Source: Mycobacterium sp. OTB74
GTDB taxonomy: Bacteria; Actinomycetota; Actinomycetes; Mycobacteriales; Mycobacteriaceae
Assembly: GCF_029892685.1 (NCBI RefSeq)
Contig: NZ_JARXVD010000006.1
Span: 1-64,000, forward strand
Length of the DNA: 64,000 nt
Direction: 5' to 3'
Shown: positions 31,921 through 42,874 of the stretch, in pieces
How positions within the stretch are numbered: position 1 is the stretch's first letter
Layout: every line of letters starts with the position of its first letter
The notes under the pieces: generated by a model
Databases searched by the model: none
Seen by the model: the letters and a program-made list of their open reading frames with translations, nothing else
Told to the model about the DNA's origin: nothing
Program-made: the position numbers and the translations under genes

Positions 31921-31965
31921 GACACCTATCTTGGGGCGGCTTGTTTGGTCGATCGTGAGTCGAAG

Positions 31966-31981
31966 CTATGGACAAGCTATG
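31966..31981 (+). promoter_or_regulatory. CTATG direct repeat, response-regulator box 1
   Basis: CTATG-GACAAG-CTATG: two CTATG half-sites exactly 11 bases apart. The same arrangement (CTATG-TACAAC-CTATG) occurs at 36409-36424 in front of the response regulator gene. Eleven-base direct repeats are the usual targets of OmpR/PhoB regulators. It lies 46 bases before the GT2-GtrA start. Confidence 0.6.
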
Positions 31982-32074
31982 TGTTCTGAGCTGGGAGTTG
32001 CGTCTTTAATCTGACCGTTAACACGGCGGCCACGGCGCATTCGTCCGATTGGCCGGTCCCTCGTAGGAGCGACG

Positions 32075-34021
32075 TCAGGCGAGTGGCACAGTCAGGTCGT
32101 AAACCACTGTGTTGTCGACCGTCGTGACCGGGAAATGCTCGCGCACCCAGATCGCGATGTTCTGCGTTTCGTCGCTGCCCGAGCCGCCCTGGCCACCGTG
32201 CCGGCCCATCATGATGTTTCCGCGGATGTAGTAGTGAATCTGGTGTTCGGCGACGTACTGCTGGAATTGCGCCAGGGTCGGTGCCGGGTCGGTGCCGTTG
32301 AAGCCGCCGATGGCCATCACCGGAGCCCCGGCGGCCAGTTGGTAGCCGGCGGCATTGTTGGAGCCGATCACGGCGGCGGTCCAGCGATACTTCGCGGCGT
32401 CGGTGGTCAGCAGGTTGGTCAGTCCGGGGCCGGGCACCGGCGAATCCAGCAGACCACCGATGCCACCCGGCGGCGGGCCGCCAAATGCACCCGGGCCGCC
32501 AAACCCGGCCGGCGGTGGGCCGCCGAAACCTCCTGGGCCGTGGCCTGCAGGGCCGACCGACGGGATGGCCCCGGTATGCGAGACCGCGGCGGTGGCAACC
32601 GCGTACGTGGTCGGCGCGGCCAGACAGGCCAACACCGCCAGAGCCGCGGCGCCGCGAGCCAGCCGGTCCGGGAGCCTGGGCACCAACAGCACGACCGCGG
32701 CACCGATCCCGACGGCTGGGGCCGCGGCACGCAGCCAGCCGAATTCACCGTTGCGGCCAAGCAGCACGGCACCCAGCCATACGGTGACCAGCACGCAACC
32801 GGCCATCGCAACGCGGGCTGCCAATACAGATCTGCTGCGCCACAACAGGACCGCACCGATGCCCACGCAAGCCCCGATGGCTGGGGCCAACGCGACCGTG
32901 TAATACGAATGCAGGATGCCGTTGGCGTAGCTGAACACCACCGCGGTGAACAGCAGCCAACCACCCCACAGAACCAGCGCTGCCCGCGTGGGGTCCGTCC
33001 GAGGTTGACGCCGGGTCAGCACCAACCCGGCGACCAAGCAGATCAGCGCGGCCGGCAGCAGCCAGCCCGCGCAGGTGCCCATGTCACCACCGAGCAACCG
33101 AGACCAGCCCACGTCGAAGTTCATGTTGCCCAGGCCACCCGGCTCGTCACCGGTGAGCCGGCCGACGCCGTTGTAGCCCAGTGCCAGCTCGATGATGGAA
33201 TTATTTTGCGATCCACCGATATACGGGCGCGACGAAGCCGGCCACAGCTCAGCCAACAACAGATACCACCCACCGGCGAGCACCATCGCCAATGAGGCGC
33301 CGGTCAATCGCAGCAGTCGGGTGCGCCATTGCGGCGGCCCGGCCACCAGATAAGCAGCAGCGAAAGCCGGTAACACCAGGAATGCTTGCAGCATCTTGGC
33401 CAGAAACGCGAAACCGATCGCCGCTCCGGCGAGCGCCAACCACCAACGGCCCGAGTCTTTTTCGCACGCCCGCTGCACGCAATAGGCACCGACGACCAGG
33501 AGCAGCACCAGCAGCGCGTCGGGATTGTTGAACCGGAACATCAAGGTGGCCACGGGCGTCAGCGCGAACACCGCACCGGCCAGCAGCGCCGCGGACGGCC
33601 CTGCGGCACGGCGCACCGCGGCGTACAGCACCGCCACGGCCGCGACTCCCATCAATGCCTGCGGCAGCAGGATGCTCCACGAGTTGAGCCCGAACAACCG
33701 CACCGAGAGATCCATCACCCAAAGCGCGGCCGGAGTCTTGTCCACGGTGATCGCATTGGCGGCATCGCTGGAACCGAACAGCATGGCCGTCCAGTTCGCG
33801 GCCCCGGCCTGCGCGGCCGCCGAGTAGAAGCCGTTGGCCCAGCCAGATACCGACAGATTCCACAGGTACAGCACGGCGGTCCCGACGAGCAGCACGCCGT
33901 AGGCCACCCACTCCCCTAGTGGGCGCCGCACTGCCGGCACGTCGAGCGGGGTCGATTCTTCGGGCGCCGCAAGAACTTTCGGCGCATCAAACACTACGGG
34001 TGTCACCAGATTGATTCTCAC
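32075..34021 (-). CDS. Second GT39-type polyprenyl-phosphate glycosyltransferase
   Basis: The 648-residue protein is a paralogue of the product of 28765-30567: WANGFYSAAAQAGAANW and ITVDKTPAALWVMD match WANSYYAAAAQAGTQNW and ITVDKPPAAMWFMG, and both end in a soluble domain with MAIGGF and FQQYV/FRQYV. It differs in having DKTP rather than DKPP (94-97), a cytosolic N-terminal tail of about 40 residues and a Gly/Pro-rich linker with GFGGPP-type repeats before the C-terminal domain. The start is GTG 34021, eight bases after the histidine kinase stop, so it belongs to the two-component operon. Sugar and acceptor unknown. Confidence 0.88.
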   Translation of the reverse strand: MRINLVTPVVFDAPKVLAAPEESTPLDVPAVRRPLGEWVAYGVLLVGTAVLYLWNLSVSGWANGFYSAAAQAGAANWTAMLFGSSDAANAITVDKTPAALWVMDLSVRLFGLNSWSILLPQALMGVAAVAVLYAAVRRAAGPSAALLAGAVFALTPVATLMFRFNNPDALLVLLLVVGAYCVQRACEKDSGRWWLALAGAAIGFAFLAKMLQAFLVLPAFAAAYLVAGPPQWRTRLLRLTGASLAMVLAGGWYLLLAELWPASSRPYIGGSQNNSIIELALGYNGVGRLTGDEPGGLGNMNFDVGWSRLLGGDMGTCAGWLLPAALICLVAGLVLTRRQPRTDPTRAALVLWGGWLLFTAVVFSYANGILHSYYTVALAPAIGACVGIGAVLLWRSRSVLAARVAMAGCVLVTVWLGAVLLGRNGEFGWLRAAAPAVGIGAAVVLLVPRLPDRLARGAAALAVLACLAAPTTYAVATAAVSHTGAIPSVGPAGHGPGGFGGPPPAGFGGPGAFGGPPPGGIGGLLDSPVPGPGLTNLLTTDAAKYRWTAAVIGSNNAAGYQLAAGAPVMAIGGFNGTDPAPTLAQFQQYVAEHQIHYYIRGNIMMGRHGGQGGSGSDETQNIAIWVREHFPVTTVDNTVVYDLTVPLA

Positions 34022-34029
34022 AGCGATCG

Positions 34030-35631
34030 CTAAGCGGTTGTCGAGGCGAGGCTGTGCCCGGGCTGTGTGGCCGGTTCGGTAGGTAGACGCACCGAGAACA
34101 CCGTGGCACCCGGCTTGCTCTGCATGTCGATGGTTCCGCCGTGCGCCTTCACCACCGCAGCGACGATGGCCAACCCCAGACCGGTGCTGCCGGCCTGTCG
34201 TGACCGCGACGAATCACCGCGGGCGAACCGCTGAAACACCTCTGGCTGCAGATCTTTTGGAATACCCGGACCGTCATCGGCGATGGCTATCACCACGGCG
34301 TCCGAACCGTCGCGAGACAGTGATGTGGTCACCGACGTGCCGGGCGGGGTGTGGGTGCGGGCATTGACCAGCAGATTCACCAACACCTGGTGCAATCGGG
34401 CGGGGTCGCCGACGATCGTCACCGGCTCGTCGGGCAGATCCAGCGACCACTTGTGGTCCTGGCCGGCCACGTGGGCATCGCTGACGGCATCCACCAGCAG
34501 GCGGCTCAGGTCTACGTCCTCGGTCTCCAGCGGCCGACCGGCGTCCAGGCGGGCCAGCAGCAGCATGTCTTCGACCAGTCGTGTCATACGAGCGGCCTCG
34601 GATTCGACCCGGCTCATCGCGTGGGCGACGTCGGCGGGCACCTCTTCGTGTTTGCGTTGGGCCAGTTCGGTATAGCCACGAATGGCGGCAAGCGGGGTAC
34701 GCAACTCGTGACTGGCATCGGCAACGAACTGCCGAACCCGGGTCTCACTGGCATGCCGGGCGGCCATTGCCGCAGCAATACGATCCAGCATGCGGTTCAG
34801 CGCCGACCCCAGCTGGCCCACCTCGGTGTGCGCGGCGACCGGATCGACGTGCACGATCTCGGTGGGCAGCTGCACTTCGCCTTTGTCCAGCTCCAGGTTG
34901 GCCACATTTCGCGCAGCCGCCGAAACCCTTGACAGCGGCGCCAATTGGCGACGAATGATCCACACTCCGACGACCGCCGCCGCCAGCAATGCGAAAAACG
35001 CTACGGCGCAGAACATTCCGGCCACCCACAGCAATGTGTTATCGACATGCGCGGTGGGCAGTCCGACCACGATGGTTTCTGGTCCACCGTGCCGAGGGTG
35101 CATTCCGATGATCCGATACGACCCCAACCCGTCCAGGTCAACGGTGCGGGTGATGTGGTCGGGCCGCACCTTCGCCAATTGCGCTGCGGCCGTGGGGGTC
35201 ACCTCGGCGCGCCCACCGTCCAAGGTGATCACCCCGGCGTCGATCTGACCGCGAAACACCACCGCCCCGACGGTGCCCACGGCCTGGCCAGGAGCATTGA
35301 GGAATCCGGGACCGGGCCCAGCTTGCGGATCGAATCGGGGCCGGGAGTGCCGATCCATGGGCGGCCGAGCCACCCCGCCGGTCAGCGGGGGCGCCAGCGG
35401 CGGAGGCGGCAGCTCGAAGATGGCGGCTGAGCGACGACCGGCTTCGAGCACCTGGTTGTCCAGCTGATGCTGCAAAAAGCGTTGCAGCGCAAACTCGGTC
35501 GCCATGCCGATGGCGGCGATGACCAACGCCAGCAGCAGTACCTGGGTCACCAGCAACCTGACCCGCAGCGACCAGCTTCGGGGCTGCCAGATCCGGGCGC
35601 GCGGTGCCTCAGCGCGGCGGTCGGAGGACAT
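34030..35631 (-). CDS. Sensor histidine kinase, TcrY-like
   Basis: The 533-residue kinase (start ATG 35631, with GTG 35640 possible) has a membrane segment near the N-terminus, an extracytoplasmic sensor of about 150 residues with Pro-rich stretches, a second membrane segment (TLLWVAGMFCAVAFFALLAA), a HAMP domain, HisKA with FVADASHELRTPL and HATPase_c with NLLVNARTHTP, DDGPGIP and GLGLAIV. It overlaps the response regulator gene by 23 bases. The pair resembles mycobacterial TcrXY/TrcRS systems; gene identity is not assigned. Its signal is presumably an envelope cue, given the glycosyltransferase partner downstream. Confidence 0.92.
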   Translation of the reverse strand: MSSDRRAEAPRARIWQPRSWSLRVRLLVTQVLLLALVIAAIGMATEFALQRFLQHQLDNQVLEAGRRSAAIFELPPPPLAPPLTGGVARPPMDRHSRPRFDPQAGPGPGFLNAPGQAVGTVGAVVFRGQIDAGVITLDGGRAEVTPTAAAQLAKVRPDHITRTVDLDGLGSYRIIGMHPRHGGPETIVVGLPTAHVDNTLLWVAGMFCAVAFFALLAAAVVGVWIIRRQLAPLSRVSAAARNVANLELDKGEVQLPTEIVHVDPVAAHTEVGQLGSALNRMLDRIAAAMAARHASETRVRQFVADASHELRTPLAAIRGYTELAQRKHEEVPADVAHAMSRVESEAARMTRLVEDMLLLARLDAGRPLETEDVDLSRLLVDAVSDAHVAGQDHKWSLDLPDEPVTIVGDPARLHQVLVNLLVNARTHTPPGTSVTTSLSRDGSDAVVIAIADDGPGIPKDLQPEVFQRFARGDSSRSRQAGSTGLGLAIVAAVVKAHGGTIDMQSKPGATVFSVRLPTEPATQPGHSLASTTA

Positions 35632-36364
35632 AACCGGCACCGCGCAGCGTGTGGATCATGGGCTCGCGGTTGGTGTCGATCTTCTTGCGCAGGTACGAGA
35701 TATAGAGCTCGACGATGTTGGAGCGACCGCCGAAGTCGTAGCTCCACACCCGATCCAGAATCTGGGCCTTGCTCAGCACCCGCTTGGAATTGCGCATCAT
35801 GAAGCGCAGCAGCTCGAATTCGGTGGCAGTCAAGGTGATGGACTCGCCACCGCGGGTGACTTCATGGCTGTCCTCATCAAGCACCAGGTCACCGACGACG
35901 ATCTGCGCGCCACCGCTTTCGTTGGCCACCCCGGTGCGCCGCAACAGCGCCCGCAGTCGGAGCACGACCTCTTCGATGCTGAACGGTTTGGTGACGTAGT
36001 CGTCGCCGCCGGCGGTCAGCCCGGCGATCCGGTCTTCGACCGAGTCCTTGGCGGTCAACAGCAACAGCGGCAACCCCGGTTGCTGTTCACGCAGTCTGTG
36101 CAGCACATCCAGGCCACTCATGTCGGGCAGCATGACGTCGAGCACCACGACATCGGGTGGGTTCTCTTTGGCCAATGCGATGGCAGTGGCGCCGTCACCG
36201 GCGGTGGCGATGTCCCACCCCTCGTATCGCAGGGCCATGGACACGAGTTCAGCGAGCACCGGCTCGTCGTCAACCACGAGCACGTTGATCGGCTTGCCAT
36301 CGGCCCGGCGCATCACGACTCGCGGGGTATCGCTGTCATGAGCGGCGCTGTTTGGGCTTGTCAC
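35609..36364 (-). CDS. OmpR-family response regulator, TcrX-like
   Basis: From GTG 36364 the protein has 251 residues (GTG 36394 would put the binding box within 15 bases of the start). The receiver contains VLVVDDEPVLAEL, phospho-Asp in VVLDVMLPDMSG, LLTAKDS and YVTKPFS; the winged helix contains FELLRFMMRNSKRVLSKAQI and ELYISYLRKKID. The sequence is very like mycobacterial TcrX/TrcR regulators. It starts an operon regulator-kinase-GT39, and the CTATG repeat upstream of its own gene, also found before the GT2-GtrA gene, is its likely DNA site. Confidence 0.93.
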   Translation of the reverse strand: MTSPNSAAHDSDTPRVVMRRADGKPINVLVVDDEPVLAELVSMALRYEGWDIATAGDGATAIALAKENPPDVVVLDVMLPDMSGLDVLHRLREQQPGLPLLLLTAKDSVEDRIAGLTAGGDDYVTKPFSIEEVVLRLRALLRRTGVANESGGAQIVVGDLVLDEDSHEVTRGGESITLTATEFELLRFMMRNSKRVLSKAQILDRVWSYDFGGRSNIVELYISYLRKKIDTNREPMIHTLRGAGYVLRPPR

Positions 36365-36408
36365 ATCGCCATTATGGGTAACTGTCGTGGGCACTCACTG
36401 TGACAAGT

Positions 36409-36424
36409 CTATGTACAACCTATG
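36409..36424 (+). promoter_or_regulatory. CTATG direct repeat, response-regulator box 2
   Basis: CTATG-TACAAC-CTATG with an 11-base half-site period, matching box 1 at 31966-31981 in 14 of 16 positions. It lies between the divergent response regulator and DUF5666-like genes and could serve both promoters. ACAAG at 36403-36407 may be part of a further degenerate half-site. Confidence 0.65.
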
Positions 36425-36526
36425 AAAATGGCAGTGATCGTTGACGCCAGCGTCGCGCGCACTCACACAGGCATCATTTGCACCACATACAGGGAACGCA
36501 CATATTGGGCCGTGAAGGTGGTCGCC

Positions 36527-37054
36527 ATGAGTGATACCAGCAAGAAGGCCGAGGCGGATCGCGCTGTCACCCGCTGGCGGCGGCCGGCCGCGGTGGTTGC
36601 GGTGGCAGTGGCGATCGGCGGGCTCGGTGGCGCCGCGATCTATGCCGCCACCGATCAACCGAGCGGTCACCATGCCTCGTGGGGCGGCCATCCGCCGGCT
36701 GGTCAGCCCGGCCCGCCGCCGGGTGGCTTCGGGCCGGCCAATGCCGATGGCGATGCGGCGGATCAGGCGTTGCACAGCGAATTCGTCACCCGCAACGGCA
36801 CCGGTTCCCGCACCACCGTGGTGCAGACCGGAACAATCACCGCCGTCGTCAATCCGCCCGTCTCGGGTGGCCCGCAGTCGATCACCGTGCGCAGTGACGA
36901 TGGCTTCGCCCAGACCTATGCGATCCCAGCCGGGCAGCCGTCAGCATTCGCCCCGGATCAATACGTGAGCGTGCGTGCCACTCGAGATGGTCAGACCGTC
37001 ACGGTGACACACATCAGTAACGCGACACGGCCGGACGGGGCCGGATTGCACTGA
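36527..37054 (+). CDS. Membrane-anchored exported protein, DUF5666-like
   Basis: ATG 36527, behind GAAGGTGG, gives 175 residues: a basic cytosolic start, one membrane segment (about 22-42), a Gly/Pro/His-rich linker and a C-terminal beta domain (VVQTGTITAVV, SITVRSDDGFAQTYAI, YVSVRATRDGQTVTVTHI) like the OB-type DUF5666. The longer frame from 36422 reads across the regulator box. It is divergent from the two-component operon and shares its CTATG box, so it is probably a target and perhaps a periplasmic accessory of the sensor. No enzymatic motif is visible. Confidence 0.78.
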   Translation: MSDTSKKAEADRAVTRWRRPAAVVAVAVAIGGLGGAAIYAATDQPSGHHASWGGHPPAGQPGPPPGGFGPANADGDAADQALHSEFVTRNGTGSRTTVVQTGTITAVVNPPVSGGPQSITVRSDDGFAQTYAIPAGQPSAFAPDQYVSVRATRDGQTVTVTHISNATRPDGAGLH

Positions 37055-37060
37055 GTCGAG

Positions 37061-37315
37061 CTATCCCTGGGGGTTCGCGTTGGGGTTTTCACCGGCGAAC
37101 AGCGGCGCTTTACCGGTGATCGAGGGCACCGCCTGGGTGATGGTCGGCGTGCTCGGCGGAGTGGTCATCGATACCAACGTGGTGTTGGCGGTGGTGGATT
37201 CGGACGGATCGGCCAGCACCCCGCCGCATAGCGCGGCAAGTGCCACGACGGCGCTGCCGCCGATGATGCCGACAGCGACCTTGACACTGCTGCCGGACGT
37301 CTTTGCTGGGCTCAC
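37061..37315 (-). CDS. Small exported or membrane-anchored protein
   Basis: GTG 37315, with AGGGGAA upstream, encodes 84 residues: a short start, a hydrophobic segment with VAVGIIGGSAVVALAALC (about 11-28) and a Ser/Thr/Pro-rich tail. The cysteine in ALCGG could be a lipobox-like site but lacks the standard spacing. The family is unknown to me. It converges on the DUF5666-like gene with a six-base gap. The start favoured here excludes nine residues of an upstream extension. Confidence 0.65.
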   Translation of the reverse strand: MSPAKTSGSSVKVAVGIIGGSAVVALAALCGGVLADPSESTTANTTLVSMTTPPSTPTITQAVPSITGKAPLFAGENPNANPQG

Positions 37316-37504
37316 GTGCGTTCCCCTTTTTCTCGTGCACACTCGGTGCGCGGCGCATCCGCGATGGATCTAGTGAACACAGGCATTCTGTGAAGATGCT
37401 GCCGTGCCACTGAAAATTCCCCACCTTCGCCACGACCCGGTAATGACGGTGACATCCCGCCCTATCTCATAACCTGTGCGCATGCGGTTTCCAGTGAGCG
37501 CTCC

Positions 37505-38479
37505 ATGACGCGATTCTTGCTCCGCCGCTTCGTCAACTACCTGATCCTGCTGACCCTGGCGGTGTTCCTCACGTTCGCGTTGACTTCGGTGACGTTCCAT
37601 CCGCTGGACAGCCTGCTGCAGCGCAACCCCCGCCCGCCGCAATCGGTCATCGACGCCAAGGCCCACGACCTGGGCCTGGACCAGCCCTTCCCCCTCCGGT
37701 ACGGCCACTGGGTCTCCGATGCAGTGCATGGCGACTTCGGTAAAACCATTACCGGACAACCCGTTTCCGCGGAGCTCGGTCGGCGCGTGCTGACCAGCCT
37801 GCGACTGGTGGTCATCGGGTCGGTGCTGGGCACCATCGTCGGCGTCATCCTTGGTGCGTGGGGCGCCGTTCGGCAATACCGATTATCCGACCGCGTGATC
37901 ACAGTGCTGTCGCTGTTGGTCCTCAGTGCCCCCACGTTCGTCATCGCCAACCTGTTGATCCTCGGCGCGCTCGGGGTGAATTCGGTTCTGGGAGTTCAGT
38001 TGTTCCAGTACACCGGGGAGACGTCGCCGTTCACCCACGGTGGCTGGAGCGCATTCGTCGACCGACTGCAGCATCTGGTGCTGCCCACCGTGACACTGGC
38101 GCTCGGCGCCATCGCGTCCTACAGCCGATATCAGCGCAACGCCATGCTCGACGTATTGGGTCAGGACTTCATTCGCACCGCACGGGCCAAGGGGCTGACG
38201 CGGCGTCAGGCGCTGTTCAAACACGGCCTGCGCACCGCCTTGATTCCGATGGCCACGCTGTTCGCCTACGGAATCAGCGGATTGGTCACTGGCGCAGTGT
38301 TCGTCGAAAAAATCTTCGGCTGGCACGGGATGGGTGAGTGGATGGTGCAGGCGATCAACAATCAGGATGCGAACATCGTGGCCGCCTTCACCCTGTTCTC
38401 CGGGACGACGATCCTGCTGGGCGGGCTGCTCTCCGACGTCATCTATGCCGCACTGGACCCTCGGGTGCGGGTCCGATGA
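37505..38479 (+). CDS. oppB: Oligopeptide ABC transporter permease OppB
   Basis: The 324-residue permease has six membrane segments and the binding-protein-dependent permease signature in DFIRTARAKGLTRRQALFKHGLRTA. The long periplasmic loop after helix 1 is typical of OppB/DppB. With OppC it forms the peptide channel. It opens the oppBCDA operon, the same order as M. tuberculosis Rv1283c-Rv1280c. The next gene overlaps by four bases. Confidence 0.95.
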   Translation: MTRFLLRRFVNYLILLTLAVFLTFALTSVTFHPLDSLLQRNPRPPQSVIDAKAHDLGLDQPFPLRYGHWVSDAVHGDFGKTITGQPVSAELGRRVLTSLRLVVIGSVLGTIVGVILGAWGAVRQYRLSDRVITVLSLLVLSAPTFVIANLLILGALGVNSVLGVQLFQYTGETSPFTHGGWSAFVDRLQHLVLPTVTLALGAIASYSRYQRNAMLDVLGQDFIRTARAKGLTRRQALFKHGLRTALIPMATLFAYGISGLVTGAVFVEKIFGWHGMGEWMVQAINNQDANIVAAFTLFSGTTILLGGLLSDVIYAALDPRVRVR

Positions 38480-39365
38480 CTACTCAATTCGCTTCGCGCC
38501 GGACTCTGGTGGCGCGCCGTTTCGTCCGTAACCGGCCCGCGGTGGTGTCGCTTGTGGTGCTGTGCTTGCTCTTCGTTGGTTGTTACGCGCTGCCTCCGCT
38601 GCTCCCCTACGGCTATACCGACATGGATTTCCGCGCGTTGTTGCAGCCGCCGGGTGCTGGACATTGGTTCGGCACCAACGCACTTGGCCAGGACCTCTTG
38701 GCCCAGACGCTGCGTGGGATGCAGAAGTCACTGCTGATCGGGGTGTGCGTGGCGGTCATCGCGACGGTGATCGCCGCGACGGTCGGATCGATCGCCGGGT
38801 ACTTCGGTGGTTGGCGCGACCGCGCGCTGATGTGGCTGGTGGACCTGCTGCTGGTGATCCCCGGCTTCATCCTGATCGCGATCATCACGCCCCGGACCCG
38901 GCACCAGTCCACCATCGTATGGCTGATCGTGCTGCTTGCCGGCTTCTCCTGGATGGTCAGCTCGCGCATGGTTCGCGGCCTGACCATGAGTCTCCGAGAG
39001 CGCGAATTCGTCACGGCCGCAAGGTATATGGGGGTCAGCAACGCCCGGATCATCGCGCGTCACATCGTGCCCAACGTGGCGTCGATCCTGATCATCGACA
39101 CGACGCTGAACGTGGGTATGGCGATTCTGGCCGAAACGGGTTTGAGCTTCCTGGGATTCGGTGTGCAGCCGCCTGACGTGTCGCTGGGCACGTTGATCGC
39201 CGACGGCACGGCCTCGGTTCAGACATTCCCCTGGGTATTCCTGTTCCCGGCCGGTGTGCTGGTGTTGATCGTGTTGTGTGCCAACCTGATCGGCGACGGA
39301 CTGCGGGACGCGCTCGATCCCTCCACCCGTACGCCTAAACGGGTTCGTCGTCCGGAGGTAACCCG

Positions 39366-39369
<4 letters not shown>
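38476..39369 (+). CDS. oppC: Oligopeptide ABC transporter permease OppC
   Basis: The 297-residue permease has the OppC N-terminal segment ([18 protein letters not shown]), the [21 protein letters not shown] stretch and the [21 protein letters not shown] coupling motif that contacts the ATPase. Helix count is about six. ATGA overlaps with OppB and GTGA with OppD show translational coupling. Confidence 0.95.
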
Positions 39370-41194
<1,825 letters not shown>

Positions 41195-41195
<1 letters not shown>

Positions 41196-42874
41196 TGCTG
41201 GGTAAACGGTGGGTCGCGGCCCTGGCGGCCGTGCTGACGACCGGCTACGCGGCCGGCTGCTCGGCCCCGCCACCAGAACCCGTCGGCGGGCATGCCGCCA
41301 CTCTCGGTGCCAGCAGCGACATCAACCCCAAAGACCCTGCCACGCTGCAGGATGGCGGCAACCTCCGACTGGCTCTGGCGGCCTTCCCGGAAAACTTCAA
41401 CACGCTGCAGATCGATGGCAACACCGGCGACACCGCCGCCGTCATCAGGCCCACCATGCCGCGCGCCTTCATCATCGGCCCGGACGGTTCGGCCACCGTC
41501 AACCACGACTATTTCACCGATGTCCAACTGACCGGCACCAACCCGCAGATGGTCACCTACACCATCAACCCGAAGGCGGTCTGGTCCGACGGGACCCCGA
41601 TCACCTGGGAGGACATCGCTTCACAGGTGAACGCGACCAGGGGTGTCGACCCGGCATTCCAGATCGCGAGCCCGAACGGCAGCGAACGCGTGGCCACCGT
41701 GACCCGTGGCGTCGACGACCGCCAGGCCGTCATCACTTTCGCCAAGCCGTACTCCGACTGGCGAGGCATGTTCGCGGGCAACGGCATGCTGCTGCCCAAG
41801 AGTTCGACGGCCGCCCCGGAGGTGTTCAACAAGGGCGAACTGACCACGCCCGGACCGTCGGCGGGGCCATTCGTCATTTCCGATGTGGACCGCGGCGCGC
41901 AGCGAATCACCTTGAGCCGCAACCCCAAATGGTGGGGTGCCCGGCCCCGGCTGGACGCCATCACCTACACGGTGCTCGACGATTCCGCGCGCATTCCGGC
42001 ATTGCGCAACAATGCCATCGACGCCACCGGCCTGGGTTCGCTCGATGAGCTGACCCTCGCGCGTCGCACCAAAGGTGTGGACATCCGGCGGGCACCGTCG
42101 GTGAATTGGTCGCACCTGACCTTCAATGGCGCTCCCGGTTCAATACTGCACGACCCCGTCCTGCGGCATGCGGTGGCTCAGGGCATCGACCGCCAGACGA
42201 TCGCCACCGTCACCCAACACGGATTGGTCGACGACCCGGTGCCGTTGAACAACCACATCTATGTCGCGGGCCAGAAGGGCTACCAAGACAACAGTGGCGC
42301 AACGACTTTCGACCCTGATGCGGCGCGGCGACAGCTCGACGCGCTGGGTTGGAAGTTGCCGGCCGGCGGTCAGGTCCGAGAAAAGGACGGCAGGCAACTG
42401 GTGGTGCGTGACGTGTTCTACGACGCGCCGGCTACCCGGCAGATCGGCCAGATCGCCCAGAAGACGCTGGCCGACATCGGGGTCAAGCTGGATCTGGTGG
42501 TCTCCTCCGCCTCAGACCTGTTCAGCCAGTACGTCATTCCCGGCAACTTCGACATTGCCGAATTCGCTTGGCTCGGTGACGCTTTCCCACTCGGTAGTCT
42601 GACCCAGATCTACGCGACCGACGGTGAGAGCAACTTCGGCAAAATCGGTACTCCACAGATCGATGCCCAGATCGATGCGACCCTCAACGAGCTGGACCCA
42701 GACAAGGCGCGGGTGCTGGCCAACGAACTGGACAAGATGCTGTGGGCTGAGACGTTCAGCCTGCCGCTCACCCAGTCCCCCGGAAACATCGCCGTCCGAG
42801 ACACTTTGGCCAATTTCGGCGCCGCCGGACTGGCCGACCTGGACTACACTGCGATCGGATTCACCAAGTCTTGA
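41195..42874 (+). CDS. oppA: Oligopeptide-binding lipoprotein OppA
   Basis: The 559-residue extracytoplasmic solute-binding protein (family 5) starts one base before the OppD stop ends. A signal peptide with lipobox TGYAAGC places the lipidated cysteine at about residue 21. Family 5 motifs follow, such as AVWSDGTPITWEDI and the RHAVAQGIDRQTIA segment. In M. tuberculosis the same permease imports peptides including glutathione and bradykinin and affects host cells. The gene ends 14 bases inside the converging hydrolase gene. Confidence 0.94.

Noticed and set aside
32135..33295. 386-codon plus-strand frame
   Set aside because: Antisense shadow of the second GT39 gene, rich in Arg, Gln and His.
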